Source of the DNA: Synechococcus sp. PROS-7-1
Lineage (GTDB): Bacteria; Cyanobacteriota; Cyanobacteriia; PCC-6307; Cyanobiaceae
Reading direction: 5' to 3'
DNA: 64,000 nt
Assembly (NCBI RefSeq): GCF_014279795.1
Contig: NZ_CP047945.1
Location: forward strand, 1,198,572 to 1,262,571
Shown here: piece after piece, positions 26,936 to 35,787 of the stretch
Numbering within the stretch: position 1 is the first letter of the stretch
Layout of the letters: the number at the start of each line of letters is the position of its first letter
Made by a program: the position numbers and the translations under genes
Notes under the pieces: generated by a model
Told to the model about the DNA's origin: nothing
Database searches by the model: none
Seen by the model: only the letters and a program-made list of their open reading frames with translations

Positions 26936-27747
26936 CCTTTAACGGCTCCACTGGTGAGACCAGAAACAATTGGCTTTTGAAAAACTATCACTAGGACTAT
27001 GAGTGGAATAGCACCCAAAACAGTAGCAGCAGCATATGCACCATACGGTACTGAATGAACGGATGAACCGGCAATACGTGCCATTGCTACAGGCAACGTT
27101 AGTTTCGATTGATCACTGATCCATGTTAAAGCAATTGGGTATTCATTCCATGAGAACAGGAATATTAAGATTGCAGTGCTGGCTATTGCTGGGGCCAATA
27201 ACGGTATGTAGATCCAGCGAAATCGATTCCATAACGATAGTCCCTCAACCCGAGCTGCGTCATCCAATTCAGATGGGATTGATGAAAACGCACTTCCTAA
27301 CAATAAAATAGCAAGTGGTTGAGACAAGGCTGTATAAGGCAGAGCCAATGCAAATAGATTGTTTCCGAGTGATAGAGACCTGGCAATTTCGAGCAAGGCT
27401 AAGAATAATAGAACATATGGAAATAATGCACAACCAACAAGGATAATTCGAATTATATTTGACTTTGCAGTCGATAATTTACTTAACGAATATGCCGCAG
27501 GAAGGGCTATCAATAACGTGAAAAGTGTTGAGAGTGCTCCAACAAAAAAACTATTCAATAAGTATAGAAAAAAGGGGGGATTTGATGAGATGACACTTCG
27601 GTAGTGCTCCAGCGTCCATCGATCTGCTAGTTGAGCCAATGGTGTGACCAAAGCTTGATCAGTTGAAAACGAAGTGTATAGCTGCCAAAGCAGTGGTGCC
27701 GATGACCATAAAACAAGAATGAGAATCGGTAATGTCCTTGATTTCAT
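26932..27747 (-). CDS. ggtD: Glucosylglycerol ABC transporter permease GgtD
   Basis: A 271-residue MalG-type permease with about six membrane helices. The EAA loop IPSELDDAARVEGLSLWNRFRWIYIPLL contacts the ATPase. I use the ATG at 27747 (MKSRTLPILILVLW), which overlaps the ggtC stop by 4 bases. A frame extending to 27798 would add 17 residues inside ggtC. Function is assigned by synteny with ggpS. Confidence 0.85.
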   Translation of the reverse strand: MKSRTLPILILVLWSSAPLLWQLYTSFSTDQALVTPLAQLADRWTLEHYRSVISSNPPFFLYLLNSFFVGALSTLFTLLIALPAAYSLSKLSTAKSNIIRIILVGCALFPYVLLFLALLEIARSLSLGNNLFALALPYTALSQPLAILLLGSAFSSIPSELDDAARVEGLSLWNRFRWIYIPLLAPAIASTAILIFLFSWNEYPIALTWISDQSKLTLPVAMARIAGSSVHSVPYGAYAAATVLGAIPLIVLVIVFQKPIVSGLTSGAVKG

Positions 27748-28619
27748 TCTGTCACCGTCATTGCGCGTTGTTGGTTCAATAAAAGGATTAACCACCAACT
27801 GAATCCAACGATTGTACTTAATAGGATAAAGCTAGCGATCATGATTGTTGCGCTATAGCCAAAATCTAGAAATCGAAGAGCATTCCAGTAGGCATACAAA
27901 GCAATACTCTCAGTGCTACTTGCAGGACCTCCGCCAGTCATCACTTGAACGAGGTCAAAAACTCCAAATGCCTGAGCAAGCCTAAACATCGCCGCTAACC
28001 CTAAGTAGGGTTTCAAAAGTGGCAATGTGATTCTGCGGAAACAAGTCCAAGACGATCCGCCTTCAAGAGTACAGGCTTCATAAAGATCACCAGGAATACT
28101 TTGTAACCCAGCGAGCACAATCAGGGCTACAAATGGCGTTGTCTTCCAGACGTCCGCATAAACTAATCCAATCCAAGCGATGGATGGATTACCAAGAATG
28201 TTTAGAGACACGCCTGTCAACGTGGATGTGATTTGATCAAATGGTCCATAGGGCGTATTGAAGATCCAACGCCAGCCGAGGGCCATCACAGTTGTGGGTA
28301 AGGCCCAAGGAATTAATGATATAGAGCGAATCACACCTCTCTTCCTCATTGGTTGGTTGAGTAGCAAAGCTACGACGACTCCTAGTACAAGCTCTATTCC
28401 GACTGATGCAATCGCAAACCGCATGGTTTGAATCAAATCCTGCCAATATCGTTGATCGTTCATTAAACGAATCCAATTTGCCCCGCCGTTGGCTATCGGT
28501 TGTAAGCCTGTTAGAACGGAATCAGCATGAAAACTCAACCATGCATAGCGCATCAATGGCAAACCAAACACACTGATGAGCATCAGCATCGAAGGGATCA
28601 ACAAATAGAAGACAATCAT
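27744..28619 (-). CDS. ggtC: Glucosylglycerol ABC transporter permease GgtC
   Basis: A 291-residue MalF-type permease with the EAA loop IPGDLYEACTLEGGSSWTCFRRITLPLLKP and the motif VQVMTGGGPASSTES. About six membrane helices are predicted. It starts 4 bases inside ggtB and ends 4 bases into ggtD, so the set is translationally coupled. Confidence 0.87.
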   Translation of the reverse strand: MIVFYLLIPSMLMLISVFGLPLMRYAWLSFHADSVLTGLQPIANGGANWIRLMNDQRYWQDLIQTMRFAIASVGIELVLGVVVALLLNQPMRKRGVIRSISLIPWALPTTVMALGWRWIFNTPYGPFDQITSTLTGVSLNILGNPSIAWIGLVYADVWKTTPFVALIVLAGLQSIPGDLYEACTLEGGSSWTCFRRITLPLLKPYLGLAAMFRLAQAFGVFDLVQVMTGGGPASSTESIALYAYWNALRFLDFGYSATIMIASFILLSTIVGFSWWLILLLNQQRAMTVTE

Positions 28620-29899
28620 TGACTACCTCCACCTGCTGCACTCATGATTTGTTCAGAAGCAATCTGGGCATTGATCATGCTTGTCTCCGCATTAATCTCG
28701 TCTGTCAATGATGCACTCAAACTACGTTGTAGTACGTCACTCAACTGCGCATAAATCGGAGTTTCAGGGCGCATTTTTGCAACCGTTAATGCTTCATAGA
28801 GCTTGGCTATGTATGGGTATTCTTTCAAGAGTTCTTCGTTTTGATAAACGGATTTTCGGGTGGGTGTGTAACCGTACTCAGTAAAAAGCTTTGTCTGCGC
28901 TTCATTCGATGTTAGATACTTAAATGCTTTAATTGCTGCCTCTTTATGTTTTGATCCCTTGAGAAGGCTCAATCCCCAACTGCCCATTGTCGAAGCAGGT
29001 GAAACACCTGGTATCGACACCATCGTGGAAATTCCCACATGTCCACGCACTTGACTGTCCTCTTTTTGCAATTCTGCCCATGCATAGGGCCAATTGCGCA
29101 TCAATGCACTGTCACCTGATTTGAAACTTTGTAGTGCTTCGGACTCTGCATAATTAGTGACAGCTCTAGGGCTAATTCCGTTGTTGATTAAATTTGTAAG
29201 CCATTGAGCTGCATTGATACCGGGTTGTTGATCCAGGCCAAATTCTTCTCCATTGGGATTAAACCACTGCCCTCCAAATCCATCGATCATTTCCAAATAG
29301 ACGCAACTTAAGCCTTCGTATTGTCGACCCTGCCATACATATCCCCATGTAGCTTTGTTTTTGCGCTGAAGTTCTTGACTAATGGCAACCAATTCTGAAG
29401 GTGTTGATGGTGGTTTGTCCATTAAATCAGTTCGCCAAAATAGCAGTCCCATGTCTGCCACCAATGGCCATCGGTACAGGCTTCCATCATAGATATTTCC
29501 TAATTGAGCACCATTTGTTAAATCTTGAATTTCAGATTGATCAAAGCCTTTATCCAATGCTTCAAGCCACCCAGCTCGAGCATATTTTGGTAACCATGTA
29601 ATATCCATTAGAATGGCGTCAAAAGGTGTATCCCCCAATAACAAACTGCTAATTGCTAAGTCGGATATTGCCTCAGTTTCGAGCGGACCACGTATAACAT
29701 CGAGATGGATTGAGTTTGCATATTTTGCATTGAACTCCTCCACCAGCTTGACCGTTGAGTCCGCGAATGGTGCAGGCATTAATATTGATATGGACTCAAT
29801 GTCACGTGCAATGATGCTGGGTATAAAGATTAAGAGTGTGCATATTGCGAGAGCGACTGATATGCACAATGATAACTTTTTGCGCCAACTTATTAGCAT
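28616..29899 (-). CDS. ggtB: Glucosylglycerol ABC transporter substrate-binding protein
   Basis: A 427-residue extracytoplasmic binding protein of the sugar-binding (SBP family 1) class, with an N-terminal signal anchor (LCISVALAICTLLIF). Visible family features are DAILMDITWLPKYARAGWLEALD, MRNWPYAWAEL and MGSWGLSLLKGSKHKEAAIKAFKYL. The GgtBCDA system recovers leaked glucosylglycerol and can take up sucrose and trehalose in other cyanobacteria. It begins 2 bases after the ggpS stop, so synthesis and retrieval genes are linked. Confidence 0.85.
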   Translation of the reverse strand: MLISWRKKLSLCISVALAICTLLIFIPSIIARDIESISILMPAPFADSTVKLVEEFNAKYANSIHLDVIRGPLETEAISDLAISSLLLGDTPFDAILMDITWLPKYARAGWLEALDKGFDQSEIQDLTNGAQLGNIYDGSLYRWPLVADMGLLFWRTDLMDKPPSTPSELVAISQELQRKNKATWGYVWQGRQYEGLSCVYLEMIDGFGGQWFNPNGEEFGLDQQPGINAAQWLTNLINNGISPRAVTNYAESEALQSFKSGDSALMRNWPYAWAELQKEDSQVRGHVGISTMVSIPGVSPASTMGSWGLSLLKGSKHKEAAIKAFKYLTSNEAQTKLFTEYGYTPTRKSVYQNEELLKEYPYIAKLYEALTVAKMRPETPIYAQLSDVLQRSLSASLTDEINAETSMINAQIASEQIMSAAGGGSQ

Positions 29900-29901
29900 G
29901 T

Positions 29902-31392
29902 TTAAATCATGGTTTCTAGGGATTGCAATTGTTCATTGGCCCAATCTTCAACTGTAAATTCTTCCACAGCTGAGGCCATTTTGCTGATTCTTTCTATTTG
30001 CTCATCTTGAGGTAATGCTAATGCTGATTCGATGGCTTGATCCATCTGTTTGTGCGAGTAAGGGTTCGTAAGGATAGCGCCATCAAGCACGACGGATGCA
30101 CCGGTGAATTCGGACAACACAAGTACTCCATCTCTTCCTTTTCGTGCCGCTACATATTCTTTAGCGACTAGATTCAGCCCATCTCTTAAGGGTGTAATCC
30201 AGCAAATATCTGACATTGAGAACCATGCAACCATTTCCTCGTAGGGGATTCGGTTGGTTGAAAAGCGAATCGGAACCCAATCGATGGAACTGAATCGTCC
30301 GTTGATTCGTCCAGCCGTTTCCTCAATGAGTCGCTGTGTCTCCTCATAGATTTTCATTCCCGATGCTGCGGCTACACAAGCCAACATCAAAACAACTTTC
30401 CCGTGCAGATCTAGACGCTTCTCTAGCAAGCGTTCGAATGCTAAGAGAAGCTCTTCGTTTCCTTTTGTATAGTCCACACGACTTGCAGACAAAATCAGTT
30501 TTCGCCCCTTTTTCGTGTCTGCATCGATCTGTCTTTTTAATTCAGAAACATCGTCCCTTGTTGACAAGGAATGAATAACATCCGGTGATGTCCCTACAGG
30601 TGAAGAAACTAGTTTTACTTTTCGACTCTTGTATTCAAGCCATGGTGTCTCTGACGGTTCAGTTAATGCTGAGCCAAATTTGAGAAACTTTGGTGCGACA
30701 TCTGTTTTTGGACCTTTTTTGACTCCGAGTAGACAACTCGCAGCTCGTGCGAAATTCTCTGTGTACCTGGGTATGTGAAATCCTACGACATCACACGCAA
30801 GTAGGCTTTCAATAATTTGTTTTCTCCAAGGCAGAATTGCAAAGACATCATTTCCTGGGAATGGTGTGTGATGGAAGAATGCAATCTTTAAGTCAGGACG
30901 TTTCTCTCGAATAAAACCTGATACAAGCCATAAATTGTAATCGTGTATCCACACTGTGGCCCCTTTGGCTGCTTCAGAGCAGGCTGCATCAGCAAACCTT
31001 CGGTTGACTTCTTCAAAAATTGCCCAATTAGCATTGTTAACATCAAAATAAGTAGGAAACGTATGAAGTATTGGCCAAACCGATTCTTTTGATGTTACGT
31101 GGTAAAAGCTAGATACTTGACTTTGTTCGAGGGGAATGCGTCTGAGAATAAAAGTTGAAGGATTGCTCATTGCAATCCTTTCGTCTTCCTCGCCGCTTGC
31201 ATCATCTACTTGACGCCATGCTATCCACGTACCATTTTCTTGGCTGCGAAATAAGTTTCTTAACGTGGGGATTATCCCGTTTGGGCTTTTTTGATCCCTC
31301 CAGGTTCGATTGCCCTGTTCATCGACAGATTCATCAAACGGAGTGCGATGATACAAGATAATGAAGTTACTGTTACCTCCGCTTATCGTCAT
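29902..31392 (-). CDS. ggpS: Glucosylglycerol-phosphate synthase
   Basis: GgpS transfers glucose from ADP-glucose to glycerol 3-phosphate, the first step in making the compatible solute glucosylglycerol. The 496-residue protein is a GT20 (trehalose-phosphate-synthase-like) enzyme: N-terminal IILYHRTPFDE with a conserved loop, VWIHDYNLWLV, LSASRVDYTKGNEELLLAFERLL and RDGLNLVAKEYVAAR. I take the ATG at 31392 (MTISGGNSN); a GTG at 31401 is also in frame. It heads the ggt operon. The phosphatase GgpP is not in the window. Confidence 0.92.
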   Translation of the reverse strand: MTISGGNSNFIILYHRTPFDESVDEQGNRTWRDQKSPNGIIPTLRNLFRSQENGTWIAWRQVDDASGEEDERIAMSNPSTFILRRIPLEQSQVSSFYHVTSKESVWPILHTFPTYFDVNNANWAIFEEVNRRFADAACSEAAKGATVWIHDYNLWLVSGFIREKRPDLKIAFFHHTPFPGNDVFAILPWRKQIIESLLACDVVGFHIPRYTENFARAASCLLGVKKGPKTDVAPKFLKFGSALTEPSETPWLEYKSRKVKLVSSPVGTSPDVIHSLSTRDDVSELKRQIDADTKKGRKLILSASRVDYTKGNEELLLAFERLLEKRLDLHGKVVLMLACVAAASGMKIYEETQRLIEETAGRINGRFSSIDWVPIRFSTNRIPYEEMVAWFSMSDICWITPLRDGLNLVAKEYVAARKGRDGVLVLSEFTGASVVLDGAILTNPYSHKQMDQAIESALALPQDEQIERISKMASAVEEFTVEDWANEQLQSLETMI

Positions 31393-31455
31393 GCCCTGCA
31401 CCTATTCGAGTTATCCCTTTCTACCATTGAACAAAATCTCTGAATTGTCAAATCG

Positions 31456-32016
31456 TTATGTACTTTGTGTGGATTGCAACCCTCTCAGTGTATCCAAAAC
31501 TTCCTGGGCGTGTCCTACAGGCCTGACTCCTGTCCAGCGCGCTTGTACGACACCCGTAGGATCAATCAAAAATGTGTGCCGCAGTGAGTAAGGTGCCATC
31601 CAAGACCCGTAGCTTCGGCTCACAATGCCATCATGATCAGAAAGTAACGTGAAATCTAACTCTTCACTACTACAGAATGATTCATGATCTTCAACTGAGT
31701 CGGCGCTGATAGCAGCTACATCGCAGTTGTTAAGCTTAAATTGCTCCAGGGAATCTTGAAATCCGTGTGCTTCAATCGTGCAACCTGATGTGAAGTCTCT
31801 GGGATAAAAATATAGAACCAGCCATCGACCTTTCCAGTCAATTAAAGACCAACGCGATTTGTCTGGACTCTGTAGGTTTGTGCCAGACAGTTCAAAGTTT
31901 GGTGCTGGTGTACCAATTTCAGGCGAAGGACCTCCCAGAGCCTGACCTTTCTTGGGAAACAAGCTGAGTGCAACGGCAGCCACGAATCCATTTTGAAGCA
32001 GTTGCCGCCGTTTCAC
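31456..32016 (-). CDS. PrxQ-type peroxiredoxin, exported, resolving Cys replaced
   Basis: A 186-residue AhpC/TSA peroxiredoxin of the BCP/PrxQ group. It has KRRQLLQNGFVAAVALSLF, a twin-arginine-like signal, at the N-terminus, suggesting a lumenal or periplasmic location. The peroxidatic cysteine is in RDFTSGCTIEAHGF; most PrxQ proteins have a second cysteine five residues later, here histidine, implying a 1-Cys mechanism. I chose the GTG at 32016; the frame extends upstream through rpmB. It lies 14 bases after rpmB and is oriented like ggpS downstream. Confidence 0.8.
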   Translation of the reverse strand: MKRRQLLQNGFVAAVALSLFPKKGQALGGPSPEIGTPAPNFELSGTNLQSPDKSRWSLIDWKGRWLVLYFYPRDFTSGCTIEAHGFQDSLEQFKLNNCDVAAISADSVEDHESFCSSEELDFTLLSDHDGIVSRSYGSWMAPYSLRHTFLIDPTGVVQARWTGVRPVGHAQEVLDTLRGLQSTQST

Positions 32017-32030
32017 CTTGACTCCCAGTC

Positions 32031-32267
32031 TCAAAGACGAGCCAGGTTGATGCCAAGGGATTTTGCATAAGCACCCAATCCTTTCTTCTGAATCGTTTTG
32101 AGAGCACGGGTTGTGATCCGTAGATTGACCCAGCGCTTGCCTTCTGCCCACCAAAGGCGACGCTGCTGAAGATTCGCTTGTTGCAGCTTTTTAGTACGAA
32201 TATGGGAATGGCTGACAGCCATTCCGTTATTTGCTTTCGTACCTGTGAGCTGACACACCCTGGACAT
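32031..32267 (-). CDS. rpmB: 50S ribosomal protein L28
   Basis: A 78-residue basic protein with the L28 pattern [27 protein letters not shown] at its start and [18 protein letters not shown] near its end. It binds 23S rRNA in the large subunit. The ATG at 32267 gives the standard family N-terminus. It is followed by a PrxQ gene and preceded by htpG on the same strand. Confidence 0.93.
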   Translation of the reverse strand: MSRVCQLTGTKANNGMAVSHSHIRTKKLQQANLQQRRLWWAEGKRWVNLRITTRALKTIQKKGLGAYAKSLGINLARL

Positions 32268-32324
32268 GATCCGGATCCTTGAGAGAAATGGCACCTGCCA
32301 AGCGACCATCCTAGCAAAAGGGCA

Positions 32325-34226
32325 TCATGTTCTCTGCTCCAGGAGGTTGGACATCAGCATGGTGGCTCTGGCTTGAAAGCCGCCAAGCTCTGTTGGCTCT
32401 AATCCACCAACTGCGAGGCGCGCCAGATCGTACAGGTGTTGAGCCAGGTCCACCGCCAGCTTGTGGCTGGGAGATGAGGCTCCGTCAGCGATGACGACCG
32501 ACCCCGATTCCAGACTCAGCAGAGACTCGACCAAGGGATGTTGTCGGTTGACCAGCAGGATGTGGTAGTCGGGCAGGCCAGGGAGCCTTTGTTCCATTAG
32601 TGCCCCGATGTCGTTCATTCGGCGCATTTGCTCTGGTAGTAGAATTAAGGCAGCAGGTGCTTCAGATCCGCCTTTCAAAGACTGAACCTGAACAGTCACT
32701 TTGTCGTTATTCAGTGCTTTTTTGATCAATGTTCTAAGGGTCTCACTTTTGGTTTCTCCTTCTTGATCGCTTAATTCTGGTTGATCATCCTGAAGACTGG
32801 AATCCAGTTCTGAGTCAACACGTTGAAATGTAAGTTCGGTTTCTTTCGATTCGAGCCAGGGTATGAATTGACTGTCTAATACCGTTTCAGCGAAGATGAC
32901 TTCTGCACCTTGTCCTTTCCACAGTGAAAGTGCACCAGCTTGTGCAATCTCATCTGTGCAGTAGAGAACACGTTTTTGGTCGTCTCCTGTTTGTCGCTCT
33001 CTGTAGGCTGAAATCGTTGTGTATGTTCGCTCGCTGCCAGTCATCAGGTTGGCAGCTGTATCTTTGTCTGCTGTTGTCTGGAAAAGAATCAATTCGGATA
33101 CCTGCTCAGCAAATTTCTCGTCTTCCATCGCACCGATTTTGACAAAAGGTGCAACCGAATCCCATACCTCTGCGTAGTAATCGGGATTGTCTTTCTTGAG
33201 GTCTCGGAGTTTATCGGCTACTTTTTTGGAGACGAACTGGCCAATGGATCGCACACGTCGATCTGTTTGCAGGGCGCTGCGGCTGACGTTTAGAGGGATA
33301 TCAGGCGAGTCGAGGACTCCACGAAGGGGTAGGAGGTAGCGTGGAACGACTTCTTTAATTGAGTCACTGACAAAAACTTGATTGCAGTACAGTTTGATTT
33401 CTCCTTTTTCCCAGTCTGCCCGGCCTGTTTGCTTCGGGAAAAAGAGAATTCCTTGAAGGCTGTAAGGATAATCGGTGTTTAGATGAACCCACAGCAATGG
33501 ATCCCCTTGAAATGGATAGAGATAACGATAGAGATCGATGTAATCCTGGTCTTCCAACTCTCTGGCGCTGCGTCGCCAAGGCGCATTCATTTTATTGATC
33601 GTTTCACCCTCTAATTGAACCGGTACTGCCATGAAGTCGCAGTAGGTGTTGATGAGGGTTTTGATCCTTGATGGCTCTAGGTATTCGAGCTCGTCCTCCA
33701 TAAGATGCAGGACGATGTCTGTTCCTGGATGATTGCGCTCTCCTTCTGTTAGTGAATAATTCGGTGAACCATCACAGCTCCAGCAGACTGGAGCGCTGTC
33801 AGGGCGAGCCGAGAGCGTTTTTATCTCAACACGTTCGGCAACCATAAAGCTTGAATAAAAGCCCAGGCCAAAGTGACCGATGATTGCATCGCTGTCTTGT
33901 TTGTATTTTTCTAAAAAGTCCTCTGCGCTTGAAAATGCAACTTGATTGATGTATCGCTTTACTTCGTCGGCTGTCATGCCGATTCCGTTGTCGCTGATTG
34001 TGAGCGTCTTGTCTGTTCGATCTACCCTGATTTGAATGGTTCCTTCGTCTCCTTCCTGGCAGTCTCCAGCCATGGCTGCCATGCGTCTTTTGCTAATTGC
34101 ATCAACACCATTGCTGACCAATTCTCTTAGGAAGACTTCATGGCCCGAATAAACTGCCTTTTTAATAATTGGAAATATATTTTCGGTGTGGATCTGAATC
34201 TGTCCGTTTTCTTCTAATACTGCCAT
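32325..34226 (-). CDS. htpG: Hsp90-family chaperone HtpG
   Basis: A 633-residue Hsp90. The N-terminal ATPase domain has ELVSNGVDAI, ISDNGIGMTADEV and IGHFGLGFYSSFMV; the middle domain has NVSRSALQTDRRVR; and the C-terminal dimerisation region ends without the eukaryotic MEEVD. Cyanobacterial HtpG supports thermal and oxidative tolerance and assembly of phycobilisome or tetrapyrrole enzymes. Length and start are normal. Confidence 0.95.
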   Translation of the reverse strand: MAVLEENGQIQIHTENIFPIIKKAVYSGHEVFLRELVSNGVDAISKRRMAAMAGDCQEGDEGTIQIRVDRTDKTLTISDNGIGMTADEVKRYINQVAFSSAEDFLEKYKQDSDAIIGHFGLGFYSSFMVAERVEIKTLSARPDSAPVCWSCDGSPNYSLTEGERNHPGTDIVLHLMEDELEYLEPSRIKTLINTYCDFMAVPVQLEGETINKMNAPWRRSARELEDQDYIDLYRYLYPFQGDPLLWVHLNTDYPYSLQGILFFPKQTGRADWEKGEIKLYCNQVFVSDSIKEVVPRYLLPLRGVLDSPDIPLNVSRSALQTDRRVRSIGQFVSKKVADKLRDLKKDNPDYYAEVWDSVAPFVKIGAMEDEKFAEQVSELILFQTTADKDTAANLMTGSERTYTTISAYRERQTGDDQKRVLYCTDEIAQAGALSLWKGQGAEVIFAETVLDSQFIPWLESKETELTFQRVDSELDSSLQDDQPELSDQEGETKSETLRTLIKKALNNDKVTVQVQSLKGGSEAPAALILLPEQMRRMNDIGALMEQRLPGLPDYHILLVNRQHPLVESLLSLESGSVVIADGASSPSHKLAVDLAQHLYDLARLAVGGLEPTELGGFQARATMLMSNLLEQRT

Positions 34227-34339
34227 TTCGAACTTTAAAAACTATATTTTATCGAGTCGTGAACTTAAGCCCAATGGCTTCCTAGGAGGGTTTTCCGTAC
34301 CTAGGCGTGCTTAATGGGTGATGATCGCGTACAAGTGAA

Positions 34340-34564
34340 CTATTTTGTATTTTGGAGGTCGGCTCTCTCCTCAGCCAAAATGGCTCCATCAACAGGGCAC
34401 ACCTGGAGGCAGATTCCGCAATCGATACAGGTATCAAAATCGATCCAGTAGAAGTCGGTTCCTTTCTTGTTTTTTCCCTTGCCCGGTTGGATACACGCGA
34501 CTGGACACGCGTCAACGCAATCTGCTACTCCCTCGCAGATGTTAGTGACGATGGTGTGAGCCAT
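34340..34564 (-). CDS. Bacterial-type two-cluster ferredoxin
   Basis: A 74-residue ferredoxin with eight cysteines at 10, 16, 20, 24, 46, 49, 52 and 56. The second set, CIDCGICLQVCP, is a classic 4Fe-4S CxxCxxCxxxCP motif. The first set has wider spacing (C10-x5-C16-x3-C20), as in 7Fe ferredoxins that bind one 3Fe-4S and one 4Fe-4S cluster. It is a soluble electron carrier with an unknown partner. It lies 24 bases after hisZ and before htpG. Confidence 0.9.
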   Translation of the reverse strand: MAHTIVTNICEGVADCVDACPVACIQPGKGKNKKGTDFYWIDFDTCIDCGICLQVCPVDGAILAEERADLQNTK

Positions 34565-34588
34565 GGATTTGTTTAGGCAGAGGTGATC

Positions 34589-35767
34589 CTAGTCGTCTAC
34601 CCATAGCAGTGAGCTGCATCCTGACGGCTCCACGCGTTGGTCTGCATCAGCTTTGGACTGGCAGGGTTGATGGTCGATTTGGCAGTTCAGGCCTTTGCGA
34701 TGGCATTCGGCTTGCACCTGTAGAGCTTGTTCCATGGATGTTCTTTGTGAATAGCAAAGCAGGATCCGTTCGGGTTTTGCTGATGTCATGGCGAAGGCGC
34801 CAGGCAGATCCCTCAGATCATCCACACAAAAACTAAACCCAAGTCCTGTGGCATCCCTTCCTTTTGCTCCCAGTCGTTGAACAACAGCGTCGTACCGACC
34901 TCCACGCGCGACAACCACGGGGGATGAAACGCCTCGACAAACCAATTGGAAAACAACGCCGTCGTACAACTCGTAGACCGGCTGAAACGTTGGATCCAGC
35001 TGCAGGCCGATTCCGGTTTCTTTGGCAAGGGGAGTGAGGTGATTGATAAGTCTTGATAGCTGATCCAGCACGTGAGCGTTCGGAAAAGCTTCCTGGAGTT
35101 TTGTGATTACTCCCTCAGGTGAACCTCGCCGATCAAGCCATTGCAGCAGATGAGCATGCTGGGGTTGATTGCTGATTCGTTCCTGCAGTTCGAGCCGATC
35201 CAGTCGCGTTAAACAGCTTCGGAAGGCTTGATGCTGCTGATGGTCAATGTTCTGTAGCAGCAATTGCATTAAGCCCGTGTGGCCGATCAGAAGTCGCGGA
35301 GGGTCACTCAGTGGCAGTCTCAGGGCTCTGAGCGATGCCATCAGCAGTGTCAGCAGCTCCAGTTCTGCCTCCACACCATTGGCTCCGAAGAGCTCCACGC
35401 CGCAATGCAAGTTTTCTTCAATGCAGAGGCCGCCCTCGTCGGCCTGCCGACTCTCAAAAACAGTGCCGTGACTCCACAGTCGCAGGGGGCGTTGCCGATC
35501 TTGGAATCGTGTACACGCGGCTCGGGCAATGGATGCCGTCAGTTCTGGCCTTAATCCCAAGGGTTCATCTGCGACCAGACGGACAATGTCCCGACTGTCG
35601 ATGGCTCCACCCGCTTTGAGCGTGTCCATGCGCTCCACCCTTGGTGGAGAGACTTCTTCGTATCCCCAGAGTCTGAAAACCTCCGCGAGCGTTTCTCGCA
35701 ATTCATGATTGCGGCGAACCTGCTGAGGGTTCAGATCCCTGACACCAGAGGCAGGCTGTAGGGCCAT
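34589..35767 (-). CDS. hisZ: ATP phosphoribosyltransferase regulatory subunit HisZ
   Basis: A 392-residue protein of the histidyl-tRNA-synthetase-like family. It has the class II motif 2-like region LRLWSHGTVFES and a late ARGGRYDAVVQRLG, but lacks the full C-terminal anticodon domain of HisS. It therefore fits HisZ, which associates with short HisG to start histidine synthesis. I use the ATG at 35767 rather than the preceding GTG. HisG is not in the window. It lies just downstream of an inositol-monophosphatase gene. Confidence 0.88.
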   Translation of the reverse strand: MALQPASGVRDLNPQQVRRNHELRETLAEVFRLWGYEEVSPPRVERMDTLKAGGAIDSRDIVRLVADEPLGLRPELTASIARAACTRFQDRQRPLRLWSHGTVFESRQADEGGLCIEENLHCGVELFGANGVEAELELLTLLMASLRALRLPLSDPPRLLIGHTGLMQLLLQNIDHQQHQAFRSCLTRLDRLELQERISNQPQHAHLLQWLDRRGSPEGVITKLQEAFPNAHVLDQLSRLINHLTPLAKETGIGLQLDPTFQPVYELYDGVVFQLVCRGVSSPVVVARGGRYDAVVQRLGAKGRDATGLGFSFCVDDLRDLPGAFAMTSAKPERILLCYSQRTSMEQALQVQAECHRKGLNCQIDHQPCQSKADADQRVEPSGCSSLLWVDD

Positions 35768-35787
35768 CACGCTTGATCGTTACCTGA

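Noticed and set aside
28616-31392. Possible novel glycosyl or toxin system in the AT-rich block
   Set aside because: The genes match the known ggpS-ggtBCDA glucosylglycerol operon; novelty is limited to the downstream RCK gene.
34281-34305. CCTAGG repeated 13 bases apart between the ferredoxin and htpG genes
   Set aside because: It can form a short 6-bp stem but has no T-run on either strand, so I did not call a terminator.
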